Origin: Sclerodactyla briareus
Taxonomy: Eukaryota; Echinodermata; Holothuroidea; Dendrochirotida; Sclerodactylidae
DNA length: 64,000 bases
Assembly: GCA_026419785.1 (NCBI GenBank)
Contig: JAODTK010005755.1
Span: forward strand, 1 to 64,000
Direction of reading: 5' to 3'
Shown: positions 43,985-55,215 of the stretch, one piece after another
Layout of the letters: the number at the start of each line of letters is the position of its first letter
Position numbering within the stretch: the stretch's first letter is position 1
Program-made: the position numbers and the translations under genes
Notes under the pieces: model-generated
Databases searched by the model: none
What the model saw: only the letters and a program-made list of their open reading frames with translations
Told to the model about the DNA's origin: nothing

Positions 43985-44250
43985 TTAACAGCTTGAGGGT
44001 ATAGAGATTCTTCCCGAAGCTCTATCATTACAGCCAATTAAACTGTCACTAACTTTTTGAGATCGCGAACAATTCTTTCCTATCTTTTTAGATGTTTGTT
44101 GATGAGTGTGGGGGAATTGGTTTTGTGCTGGTAGGATGTGTAGTTTTCGTTGGGGAGTTTCGAAGTGTTCAGTTTTTGTTTGTGAGTGGCCAAGGTACCC
44201 TCTTGACCTTTGACCCAATAGTATTATCATCTCATTATAACTGTGAACAC
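43985..44250 (-). repeat. Dispersed repeat, paralogue of 28532-28775
   Basis: Shares ordered blocks with the 28.6-kb copy (GGTAGGATGTG, TTGGGGAGTTTCGAAG, TTTGACCCAATA, ATCTCATTATAAC). It ends about 20 bp before a Helitron-like copy begins. Its minus-strand reading contains KLHILPAQNQFPHTH. Confidence 0.65.
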
Positions 44251-44271
44251 TGAACAGGGCTCCTAATTATA

Positions 44272-44682
44272 TCCCTTCAGGCACTGGAAGTGTCCGGGGA
44301 TATTATGGTTTTGGGTCTGTGTACCGCCGCCGTCTCTGGGCTTTAGGCATTAGTGTAATAACTCTTTAAAGGTTATCCGATCGATCTGAAACTTGTAACA
44401 CATGTCCGCCCTAGTGAAATCGTGATGAGTGGGCAAAAGTGAGCTCACTGCAAGCTTGGAGTCGCTAATTTGCAAATTTACGATTAGATGGTCAGTTATC
44501 AGATTTGAACGAAACTTGATGGGTAGGGCAAATAGTTGATCCCCGAAAGAAGTGGAGTCAATTTGCATATTTATGCGATTTTCCAAACTTTGTCATATTG
44601 AACGAAACTTGGTGGATGGGGGCTACATTTTTCCTGACAAAGTTAATACATGTGAGCGGTTTACCCGCCTACACATGTCTAG
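44272..44682 (+). mobile_element. Helitron-like non-autonomous element, 411 bp
   Basis: Begins A|TCCCTTCAGGCACTGG, continues AAGTGTCCGGGGATATTATG, (GCC)n-like ACCGCCGCCGTC, 'aactctttaaaggttatccgatcgatctgaaactt', CATGTCCGCCCTAGTGAAAT, and 'gaacgaaacttggtggatggg'. It ends with hairpin GCGGTTTACCCGC (44656-44668), then ACACATGT and CTAG (44679-44682) followed by T8. ATATCCC and GGGGATAT at the 5' end form an inverted repeat around a CACT..AGTG inner stem. It appears internally deleted relative to the 998-bp copy. Confidence 0.7.
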
Positions 44683-45855
44683 TTTTTTTTGGGTCCCCTA
44701 AACTCCCCCTAAATGAGTTTGTATTGATGTGCCCGTATATTACGTATGTCGATTGTGGGGATGAACAGTGCTGGGTCAGGTACTGTATCATTAGAGATAT
44801 TAGAGATATTGTATTCGCCAGAAATAAACCTGACAAGAATCTATTTGTCTTGAGCTGGTGCTTGGCATCAGGGGCATGTTGTGACCCTGAAGACCTTTGA
44901 ATTATGTTAGCACTAATAGATAATTGAGGGGGGAGCAGGGGGTATTTTTTAGTGTGAGTGAACAGGCTCATTTTGTGAGAACATAAAAAATTTCCTAACA
45001 AGTTTTCCGCAGCTAGTGGGTGCCAAAACAGCTGCGTCGGGCGCCAAACATAGCCGGCTTCCAGCTAAAATCACTCCTGATGGAGTATTTCCCATAGATG
45101 CCTGGGCCTAATGGTATGTCAGGATTTCAAAGGAGAGTCAGTCCCTGGTAATTCCATACTGCTGTTCAACTTGCCGATTTTTGCGCTGATTTCTGCTCTA
45201 TTATTTCCTGTCTCCAGTTGAGCACAGCCCCATATTTTTTGGTTTAGGGCGGCCTCTGTCCGTACCATTATTGGCAGCCACATTCAGGAGCACAAGGAGA
45301 GGGAGGGACGGTTGTTCGCCATGGGACCATTTTCAACACCTCCCCCACCGCCTGCGAGGCATCAAAATAGATTCGCCCTACCGTAGCTAGGCATTTGGAT
45401 TACAATCAACTGGCGCCTAAACGCGAGCGGGGAATTTAAAGTCTCTCTCTTTTTCAGCTCCATCTAGGTCTACTATGAAAGCTCATCCAATAGACTGGCT
45501 GTCCTCACTGTATGTGATTGTGAATTGAATTAATGTGATATCAACGATTTTCCATGATAATTTCGTCTCAATGCTCCACCTGCCAAATTATGAATAAGAT
45601 GGGCAGGCGCTAACAATAAAATTTGTAAATAGGCAGTTGGCTGACGGATAGATGAATTGCGTATTGGATCAGGTTTCTTTTCCTTTTTTCTTCCCTCCCT
45701 TTTTTAGTGAAATTATGCATATGGCCATAGGGTGAAATTTTATTCCTTTCAGATTTAGAGTTCAGCGTTGAGAATTGATTAAATTTTGTGTTTGTGGTGT
45801 GATGCTTGCTGATTTCTGATCTATTTCAGATACAACTTACCCCTATTGGACCCAT
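44683..45855. other. No gene recognised
   Basis: Unassigned sequence with one 110-codon minus-strand frame (44669-45001) of no recognisable kind. Confidence 0.35.
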
Positions 45856-45879
45856 GATTAGATTAGATTAGATTAGATT
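45856..45879 (+). repeat. (GATTA)n microsatellite
   Basis: Nearly five perfect GATTA units, starting in CCCATGATTAGATTAG and ending GATTGTATAAG. Confidence 0.9.
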
Positions 45880-47007
45880 GTATAAGATTAGTTTTTTGGG
45901 CACCAAAGTAGGGTACATAGCTGAATCCTAAATGGAAATTATTGTTACTAGCGCATGGTTTATAACAAGATACGCGAAAGTAGAAACGGAGTGATGTGGT
46001 GTTGTAGGGTGAACAGGTACTGAATGATTAGATGTGCAGCTCCAAATTGCGAGTAAGTAGCCTGTTGTGCCTAGGAGAACTAAAAACCGGTAGATAAATG
46101 GTCTAGTTCAAGTTCCCCAGAAATTTGAAGTTTACAATTTTGGTCATTGGAGGTCAATCAAGTGTTTAAATTGCATAATTTATGGAAATTGACATCTGTT
46201 AAGAGGTCCATTGAACCTTAATGGCTGTGGTCTAGCATCCTGCCAGTAATTTGAACCTGGCATCCAAGTTGTTGGGGAGCATTCAATGTGAATATAAAGT
46301 TGCAAATTCTATGCAAATTTCAATTACTGGGAAGATTTCACCACTTTTGAACTGGTCTAATTCCACAAGCTCTTTTTGATGTTCCAAGGTTGACGTCACC
46401 CTTGTCTCTGTGATTTGTCAGGCAGCCCTCTAAAAATACTATAAGGAGCCTCTATAAACGGAATGGATTTGTCTGCAGATTGATGTGGAAATCATCGAGA
46501 AGATAATACAAGATGAAAAAGGATTACTGCATAAAAGTATTCGACAAGAGAAAAAACTGTCAGGAATTTGGAAACTAAAATTAGCTAATCCGCACTGGCA
46601 ATCTCTCGAAATCATCTCAAAATAGGTCTCTGGGAGTTGCGGAATCATCCAATAGCTGTCATCCTAATGGCGTTGCCAAACTTTTCGTTGAGTGTGCACG
46701 GGGCACAGTGGGTTAACAGGGGTATCCTTTCAATGGCCATTCTGGGGAGGAGTTTGAGGCGTGTCCCCTACTTTAAAATTTTGTTTAAGGGCAAGTCAGC
46801 AAAAAAAATATTAGATGTTATATGATGTGATTAATTTACTAAATGCTACTTTGGCAGTTTGCAACTTGGCAACATTTGATGACATCAATATTGTCTAACT
46901 TTTCGCCTTATAAAGGTAGATATGACATCATCAAGATTGCCAGTTTGTTGATACCAAATTATTGTCTCGCTGACTTTGTTCAGAGAGACATAGTCGGTCA
47001 CTTTGTT
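45880..47007. other. No gene recognised
   Basis: Unassigned DNA with a few AGGTCA-like words near 46150; short frames only. Confidence 0.35.
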
Positions 47008-47090
47008 GTGTGTGTGTCTGTCTGTCTGTCTGTCTGTCCGTCCGGTATGTCTGTCTGTCGTACGTCTGTCCGTCTGTCTGTCCGGATGTG
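47008..47090 (+). repeat. (TGTC)n/(CCGTC)n microsatellite
   Basis: TGTGTGTGTCTGTCTGTCTG and onward, with CCGTCCGG, TACGTCTG and TCCGGATGTGCGG interruptions. It leads directly into 'taagatacctcctgaaccgtgga', the start of the long AGGTCA-rich region. Confidence 0.9.
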
Positions 47091-47516
47091 CGGTTAAGAT
47101 ACCTCCTGAACCGTGGAAGCCACCATGATGGGACCTTTTTGTGGAGGTGCGAGGTTAAGGGTTGCCGATGGGCATCCACTTTTCGTCCGGAAAGACCATG
47201 CTAATTTGCAAAATTGAATATTAATGAAAATTGGCCCGGAAAGCTTGTGTACAGGATATCTCGTGATCAGTAGATGCTTGGTGTGCCGTTCGGGGTAATA
47301 GAAAAACTAGAAGAGACAAAAAATCGATCAGATTCCTGGCATTGTATATGCTAATTCAGTGAACACCCCCCCCCCCAAAAAAAAAAAAACCTAATTTGCA
47401 TTCATTTCTGCGATATTTTTGAAATTCGTTGGGATTTTGACGAAACTTGGTGGAGATGTTTATCTATAGTCCCGATAAAGTTTACAGTAGGGACGAGGGC
47501 CCCAGAGGTCTGTATA
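47091..47516 (+). repeat. Start of the 47-53 kb repeat region
   Basis: Contains 'gctaatttgca' and 'acgaaacttggtggagatg' phrases also present in the Helitron-like copies, plus C9/A12 runs at about 47367-47390. The phrase sharing suggests common ancestry of parts of these families. Confidence 0.45.
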
Positions 47517-48460
47517 ATGTTACAATCCTTTCATTCAAGGTCACTTAGGGGTCCAAAAACTGTTTTTGGCATAATCGAGAATGAAGTCTGTGAGGCTGGA
47601 CAGGTTCACAATTTTGATAAAGTGTTTGACATGCATGTGTGTGACGTCTTACCTCAATTTGACTTGGGGGGTCATGTGGTAAAGGTTGAGTCTGAATAAA
47701 TGTGGGGTTATTTAAGGAGTACAGGCCACTAAATAGGAAAACTGGTTATTTTGGATATGTGATAGACCTTTTGTGTGCTTTATGGAGAGACAACTCCGCT
47801 TCGATCGACGCATACTTTGGTGTTACAAGGGGTCAAAGTTTAATTTAATAAGTTTTTTGCAATCACATGGGCGTGTTCATTGGAATGCAATATGCGTCTA
47901 GAGGTGGATGCATCACATGGAGAGTAACAAGTTTTTATAAGACAACCATCGTCATTGAAGGTCATCAAAGGTCACTTAGGGGTCAAAAACCGAATTAGTA
48001 GCATACTTTTTGGCAATAGCACTGGCGCCTGTTCATCAGAATGCAAAATGCTCAGGAGTGGATGTATCACATGGAGAGTTACAATTTCATAAAAACTGGC
48101 CATGTTCATCTAAAGGTCAATTCAAGGTCACTTAAAGGCGTCCCAAACGGTTTTCTGGCCATAATCGGGAATGAATATTGGTGAAGGATGGAAGGTTCAC
48201 ATTGTGATATAATTCGTTGAGTGCATGTGTGTGACCTCTAATCTCAATTTGACCTCTGTCGGGTGTCATGTGGTTAAAGGTTGAGGTCTGAATAAATTTG
48301 CTTATTTAAGGAGTTACGGCAAAAAAAAAACTGGTTATTTAGGGATATGTGATAGACCTTTGTGTGTTATGGAGGAAACCAACTACCGCTTTGATCGGAA
48401 GCATACTGGTAGTTACAAGGGGTCAAAGTTAATTTAATAGCTTTGTGGCAATAACATAGG
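47517..48460 (+). repeat. Diverged tandem repeat, period about 590 bp
   Basis: 'Tttttggcataatcgagaatgaa' near 47560 and 'ttctggccataatcgggaatgaa' near 48151 mark successive units. Both are followed in order by a TGCATGTGTGTGAC block, TTGACCT(C), GTCATGTGGT, TTATTTAAGGAGT, ACTGGTTATTT, GATAGACCTTTGTGTG and GTTACAAGGGGTCAAAGTT. Perfect AGGTCA pairs lie at 47959/47969 (four-base spacer) and 48114/48125 (five-base spacer). Confidence 0.8.
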
Positions 48461-49250
48461 TGTCTTGTGATCTCATGAATGGTGGAGTGGTACCCTTGAT
48501 CCGATAAATTTACAACATGTGGAAAGGTCACTGATAGTTATGCATGTATCAGTCTTGATGTAGAACTGAGCTTTGCATAAATTACACAATTTTCGAAGTT
48601 TGGTACCTTAAATGGTATACCCCCCAGTCAATTCATGCTCGGAATGAATGACAGCTTAGGGTGCCGCCTGACCTCGCCAGTATGTTTCATTCCGTGTGAA
48701 TTTTTGGGTTTCTTAGTAATGACAACACAACCCCCCCCCATATTTAGACCAACCGGTCAAAAGGTCCAAAGGTCAAGTCCTTAAGAATGTGCTTATTTTA
48801 GAGGAGTTACAGGCCAAAGAAATAGAAACTGTCGATTTTGGATTGTGACATGTTCTCTATCTGCAAATAGACGAACCAACTACCGTTCCATCTGACACCG
48901 GTCTTAAAGTTACAAGGGGCTCAAGTTGTTTTTATACCTTTTGGGCGATAGCATCGGTTGTGTATGTACTATGACATCAGCTTTTGGGGCTTGGTTTTGC
49001 ATTACATGAAGGCAAGCATTTTTCTAAAAAACCGTCTGTCATCAAGGGCATGCGAGGTCAAGAAAACTGCCAAATATTTTACATGGTTCTTGCAATCATT
49101 TTAGGTGCTGTGTGTTATATACTGAAAATTTCGGGACAGCTGCATTGGGACAAAATCAAGGGTAACATTTTTCATAAAAACCGCTATGTCATCAAAGGTC
49201 AATTCAAGGTCATTTTATGGCCAAAAACTGTCAAATAATAACATTCTGCA
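48461..49250 (+). repeat. Further diverged unit of the AGGTCA-rich family
   Basis: Resumes with GAGGAGTTACAGGCC and ACTACCGTTCCATC, then GTTACAAGGGGCTCAAG, CATTTTTCATAAAAACCG and CATCAAAGGTCAATTCAAGG. It shares order with the 51.2-53 kb units. An AGGTCA pair with five-base spacing is at 49196/49207. A C9 run lies at about 48731. Confidence 0.65.
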
Positions 49251-51229
49251 ATCAAGCTCCAGAGGAGGACTGTACCTAACTTTTAAGAAGGGTTAGAAAA
49301 TCTTGGGGCACCTAGCTGACCAGCATGATGCTGCTGAAATCACTATATTATAGCATGATATCAATAACAAAATTTTACATCATTTCAACCCTCAGGCATG
49401 GTTATTACATCATCCTAACTTAGTATGCCAATCTGTGACAGACAGAGTTCAGCCATTGTCAAAACCTGATGTTGACCTTGAAGGTTCACATCAGCCTGTC
49501 ATAACCTCTTCTGGGCCCCCTGACCTGACCATATAAAGTGTAACACTCAGTCATTTGTTTACTTACTCTCAGGCACCTATTCAAGAAGGAAGGTGTCAGG
49601 TTGTCACTGCAGTAGCTCTGGGTGTGTGAGATGGGGGGAGGGAGGGTAACTCATTGATCATTATATAGTCTAGGCTTCAGCCCGTAGGCTGATGATGACT
49701 CCTGCCAGGGACCTAATTGAGGCTATTCCACTCTAGACAGGGATGTGAGAGGGTGGGTGTGTGAACTCCCTAGGGATTGATGGAAGTAGTAGATGGATTA
49801 AAGGGCATACTCTTTGAGGATATATAGGATTAAACTTTATTAGATCTAGGGTCCATTGAATTGTTTGGACATACAGTAATCTGAAGGGAACTATTAACTC
49901 ATTAAGTATTGGTTTATAATGGGAGAGTCAGTAGGTAGGATCACGGGGTGTAGTGTAGTCAATGATGGCAATGAATGATTAAATATTCAGGAGGTATTGG
50001 GATTTAAAGCAACATAGGAATGCCTTGTTTTTGTTCATTCCATCACCATTATTCTATAATTATTTCGCTATAGAAACTATTGCATTCTCGAAATATATTA
50101 CATTATTATTCACAAAGAGGAGGTATTAGTGTCGTTCTACTGTGCATGTTCTCATTCCAAAATTTCAAAGTTCGTTTGATTTCCATGAACATTTCGAAGA
50201 GTATTTGAGATATTGAGTCAGAAATGGGGTTCAATGGAATTTCCGTTGGCATTGTGTCTAATTTACCTTGTAATGGTTTGCATGGTGCTAAAGAACCATC
50301 ACTGATCGGCAAACCAGGTGCATGGACACTGGGGCGATCGCTTGTATCGACATGAGGTAAGCGTTATCTTCCCGACCGATCATGCTATGAGCCTGGAACA
50401 AAAATGATATTTGAAAGATGTTTTATTCTCTTCACATTAAACCTGAAAAAAGAGTATTCATTTGGCTGTGGACTTTCCCTTTATGATGGCAGATAGTGGA
50501 GATGGAATATGGTTTTACATTGCTATCGTTTGTAGGTAAAAATAATGGTTTCTGGTATATTTTTGGGGAATAAGGTATGAACAATTATCCGCCATTCTCC
50601 ATATCACAAATTTCATTTGGGAGAGGAGGCATCCACAGCGTTTCCGAAAATAGTGCCAGAACACTTGGTAGTAAGTTGGGAGGAAGTGTAGAAGGCCCTG
50701 TCAGGCTGCTATAGTCTTTTGTACTAAACTGACTGCTATGCACTTTTAAAAGTGTGTAGCAATCTTGCTCATTGAAGAGCATCCCCGCGATGATTGCACC
50801 GCTATTCCCAGCGTTTGGGTATCCAACTATTTCGGGGGGAGGGGACAGGGAGGCCTGTTCGTTTATCCCTGTTAAACATGGTACTGGCCCCTTATGAATG
50901 TGAAATGAGCACATATGAGTAGTAGGGAGCACAATAAGGGTGGTGAATTATACCACCTCTATACTGTATATGGCTTTTCTAGATTTTTAGATTTACTGAA
51001 TACATCTGGATTGGCAATTTGCTTTCTTTCGATATGCCAAGATCAGGTTGGTTGAATGCTAAAGGTATTGAATAAAACAATCAGTGAGCGTGAAAAAATG
51101 GCAAGGACTAGGGTTCGCGAACCATCGTTCTCCTAACCCTGCTTGTAGGAAGACAAACTGCATTGTAAATCTCCTTGAGCAACACAATATACGCTATAAA
51201 GATCATGTTGAGTGGTGTCATATTTGTTA
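49251..51229. other. No gene recognised
   Basis: Unassigned block between two groups of AGGTCA-rich repeats; a 115-codon minus-strand frame (50585-50932) is not recognised. Confidence 0.35.
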
Positions 51230-52960
51230 CCCTATTTTTCTGTTGCCGTCAAGGTCACCAAAGGTCAATGAGTGGCCCAAAATTCTGAAATATTAAAAGG
51301 GCAATAACTCCTATAGCAAGGTCCTACATCGCTGACCGTTGGGACTTAGATTGCAATTGATGAGAGGGTCATTATTTCAAACATAATGTAATGTCATCCA
51401 AGGTCCTCAAAGGTCAATTAGGGGTAAAAAAACTAGGTTTTTGGCCATAACATGGGAACAGAACATCCTGCGAGGTTGGGAAGTGCGCCATGTGATCCCT
51501 CGTGGACCTCCTATCTGTGTGACCTTTGGACCTAAATTTGACTTTTACAGGTTTTGGCCGAATCAAAGTTTCGTGGCCATGTTTCGGATCTCAAAGGTAC
51601 CTTCCGATCAAATGGACCATAACTGGACCCCATGTGACCTTTGGTGTGTGAAGATTATCAGAGCAAGGGCAAAGTTTTCATTCGAAATTAGTGTTAGTTA
51701 GGATTGGTCATATGTGATTTGTCATGGTGTATGTTTTTTTAGAATGCAGTGGGTCAAACTACGCTGATGATTTTGAGGTCAAAAAGGTCAAAGGTCAAAT
51801 CTTCGAAAGATCTGCCTATTTTTAGAGTTACAGGGCGAAAGAAAAGAAAAGAAAGGAAAAATTAAAAAAACTGTCAATTTTTGGATGTGTGAAAGAGCTC
51901 TGTGTGCTGAATAGACAACATAAACTCCCGATTCAATCGGGCACTGGTTCTCAAGTTACAAGGGGTCAAAGGTTGTTTTGATACCTTTTTGGCAATAGCA
52001 TCGGCAGTAACTTGGGATACTAATGCTGTAGGACTGCGGCATCTCATCTGAGGTAACATTTTTCATTAAAAAAGTGTATGTCCATCGAAGAGTAAGTTGA
52101 GGGTCACGTAGTGCGACAAAAAACGATATTTTTTGGAACAACTTACCGTGACATTGCTTGGCATGGTGAAGTTTCAGGACAGGGTTACATCCTTGCCGAG
52201 AACATTTTTCATAAAAAACCATCATGGTATCAAAGGTCATCAAGGTAACTTATGGGCATTAAAACTGCCAGGGATAGTATGTGTTTCCTGCAGCAAATTC
52301 AGTGACCTCTCCTGATGTGGTTTGTATTCAGGACACAGTGATCCCATCTGGGTTAATTTTTTTAAAAAACAGGTACGTCACCAAGGTCATTAAAGGTCAA
52401 TTAGAGGTCAAAAACTAGTTTTTGGCCTTAACATTGAAACCATATGTCTGCCGAGGTGGGGATGTGTGCCAAAGTGATCCAAGCATTGACCTCCATCTGT
52501 GTGACCTTTGACCTCAATTTGACCTTTACCTTGTTTTGGGCCAAACCAATTTTTGTGGCCATTTTCGAATCGCAGAGGTACCTCCCGATCGAAATGGTCC
52601 ATAAATTGGACCCATGTGACCTTTGTGTGGAAGATATGTGATAGAGCTCTGCGTGCTGAATACACAAACCAAACCCCGTTCAATCGGGGGGAACGTGGTT
52701 ATCAAGTACAAGGGAGCAAAGGTTGGTTTTGATACCTTTTGGCCAATAGCATCGGCAGTATACTTTGGGATAACAATGCTTTAGGGACTGCGTTCATTTC
52801 ATTAAGTGTAACAATTTCATGAAAAAGTGTTCATGTCAAGTCACGTATGGACACAAAAACTAATGTTTTTTGGAACAACTTACATTGACATTGCTTGGCA
52901 ACGTTGAAATTTCAGGACAGTCTGTACGTCATAAGGATTGTTCTGGTCACAACAAGGATA
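51230..52960 (+). repeat. AGGTCA-rich tandem duplication, period about 983 bp
   Basis: AGGTCAATTA(G)GGGT...CTAG(G)TTTTTGGCC at 51411 recurs at 52394. Order then matches through TGTGACCTTTG(G)ACCT, TTTGTGGCCATTTTCG, GATCAAATGGACCAT/GATCGAAATGGTCCAT, GAGCTCTGTGTGCTGAAT and TTTGATACCTTTTGGC. The second copy is shortened by about 230 bp between the GGACC and GAGCTCTG landmarks. Clustered AGGTCA sites occur at 51252/51262, 51776/51785/51792, 52384/52394/52405 and, on the minus strand, 52502/52509/52520. Confidence 0.8.
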
Positions 52961-53446
52961 ATGATGCCTGCTTCTTAAAGTTCTTTCAAAGTAATTTAGT
53001 GTTCACCTGCATCATTTTGACTACCCAGTCCATGGTCCTTTAAATATTGCCAGCAGTTCGGATACAAAAGAGCATTTTCACTGTCTGCAGCGTCTGTCTG
53101 ATGTAGTCTTCTGGCAATTGACCTGGGCTTCCCCCTTGTACTTCCATAACTAGCAGCAATATTAACTAGAAGAAAATGGCCCCGCATGTGGGCTGGACAG
53201 GGTCTGTCTAGCCAGTGAACTCCCCCAGTGACCATTGTTAAGGTTGGCCTGTATGGATCAATACTCGCTATGAAATTTGGTAGCCAGTTTAGTAGGCTGT
53301 CTGCGTGAGTTGTCATTTAGTGTCTTAGCAACTGAGTGGAGATATTCCAATATGCCCTAAATTTACTTGAATAATCTGATGATTGCTCGTATAGTATTGA
53401 GAGAAGATCTCTTTAAGTTTTCTAGATGATATACCTTATAGTTATA
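52961..53446. other. No gene recognised
   Basis: Spacer between the tandem duplication and the third Helitron-like copy; a 106-codon minus frame (52996-53316) is unrecognised. Confidence 0.35.
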
Positions 53447-54444
53447 TCCCCGTGACACAGGAAGTGTCCGGGATATTATGGTGTTGGGTGTGTATCTGCC
53501 GCCGGCCGTCACAGTGTCATGTATTGCGACAATGCTAGTATATACCCACTTCGGGGTATTATGTTTGCTTCCCGTCTCGCCGCTTTGCCGCGTCCGACGT
53601 CCGCGTCCATGTTTCTTGTGTGCGCAATAACTCTCCAACAATTTGTCCGTTTGAGCCGAAAACTTGGCACACATGTCCGCCTGTGAAATCTTGGATGAGT
53701 TTCGAAAGTGGGCGTCGCCACATTAGCGGGGTCCGCTAATTTGCATAATTTCCACGGATTGGAGGGGATTGTCCCTTTTTAGCCGCCATAACTCTTTAAC
53801 GCTTTATCCGAGGGATCTGAAAACTTGGTACACTTGTCAGCCCTAGTGAAATCTTGGATGAGGTTGAAAGTGGGCATCAGTGCAAGGCTGGGGGCCGCTA
53901 ATTTGCATAATTTTCGCGGAGAAATGTTCAAGTTAGTCGGATTTGAACGAAAACTTGGTGGGGGGTAGGGACTTAGTTGATCCCGAAAAAATGTGGAGCG
54001 GTCATTTCAAGGTCATCAAAGGTCTCAAATTTGTGAAGTTATGCGATTTTCCCAAACTTCTGGAGATTTGAACGAAACTTGGTGGGAACGAACTATAGTT
54101 GAATCCGAAAAATGTGGAGGTATTTCAAGGTCATCGGAGGTCAACTTGCAAAATTATGCGATTTCCAAACTTTGTCGGCATTTGACGAAAAACTTGGAGG
54201 ATGGGGGCTACATTTGTTCCCCACAAAGTTAGAAGTAATTTCAAAGCCTATGTGTAAAATTTCGCATATAATTCATGTGCCTATACAACACCATGGCATT
54301 ACAAACAAAAACTTGGTGGATTAAGTTTGTCTTGGTTTCTGACCAAAATGGGGGTCTGTTATGGGTTGTTAGATACTTCTCCCCAATGATTGCTCAACAG
54401 TGGGGATATACAGTGGGCGGTGTTTACCGCCGACACATGTCTAG
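53447..54444 (+). mobile_element. Helitron-like non-autonomous element, 998 bp
   Basis: Begins A|TCCCCGTGACACAGG, with 5' inverted repeat ATATCCC...GGGATAT (53444-53476) around a GACAC-AGGAA-GTGTC stem, then TATTATGG and GCCGCCGGCCGTC. A second 5'-type hairpin (CCCACTTCGGGG, near 53540) suggests two subfamily heads joined. The body has two 'aactct..aacgct..ccg' blocks, repeated GAACGAAACTTGGTGG and AGGTCATC phrases. It ends with the perfect hairpin GGCGGT-GTTT-ACCGCC (54416-54431), GACACATGT and CTAG (54441-54444), then T. No Rep/helicase frame. Confidence 0.7.
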
Positions 54445-54998
54445 TTTTTGTTGGGGTATAACAGGCAGTGACAGTAGCGACCTGAAAACTGAATTTACTG
54501 CTACATGGCCAGGATACAACAGTTTGATAATTTTGGGCTCCTGTGAAGGAGGTAGGGGGTCATTTTCCAAATAACATTCAGTGAGGCAAGGTCGTAAAGG
54601 CCAATGAGAGGTCATTTACCTTAGTTTTTTTTAAGTGAAATTCAATTTTTTGTTGGCATTCGTTTTCCATTGTGATCACAAAGGTATGGGTCCTCACTGG
54701 TGACAGTTTGTTGGATTCACTGCCACAGTGCCATGGTACAGTGTCTGACAGGAGGTGTACGTTTGTGATACTGTTATTTTATGAGTGAGAGTAAATGCCT
54801 GTGGTAAAGCAGTATAGGGCTTATACTACATGGCGTTGGTGGTGACAGGCAGTAGCGTGCGCTAGATGTGGTGGTGGTGCCAGATCCAAGTTCCCTCAAA
54901 TCCCATACTTAGACCAACTGTTGTCCCCAAAAACACAAGGTATCAAATTGCCTGGAAGGGCGGCCAGCCCCCTCCCTGCATTAGCAAGCATCGGGCAT
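54445..54998. other. No gene recognised
   Basis: Short unassigned spacer; only sub-100-codon frames. Confidence 0.35.
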
Positions 54999-55043
54999 AC
55001 GTTGTATTTTTTTTTTTTTTTTTTTGGGAAGGGGGGGGGGAAT
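54999..55043 (+). repeat. T19 run joined to a G10 run
   Basis: A T-run ending near 55025 is followed by GGGAA and a G10 run, then AATTCCC. The lengths are approximate. Confidence 0.85.
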
Positions 55044-55140
55044 TCCCAAAAAATGAAGGTCTCATCGCCCAAAGGGTAGATGAACCCTAGTCCAAAATTT
55101 GAGAGGGCCAATAATCGAATAGTTAACCTTTAGTTAGTTC
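55044..55140. other. Spacer
   Basis: No feature visible between the homopolymer pair and the AT-rich block. Confidence 0.3.
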
Positions 55141-55215
55141 CAGGTATATATATTACATATATATTAATATATTATATAATATCATATAATATTAATATAT
55201 CATTAATAGTGTAGT
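55141..55215. repeat. AT-only low-complexity block
   Basis: About 65 bp composed almost wholly of A and T (TATATATATTACATATATAT and onward), rich in short palindromes. Confidence 0.85.
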
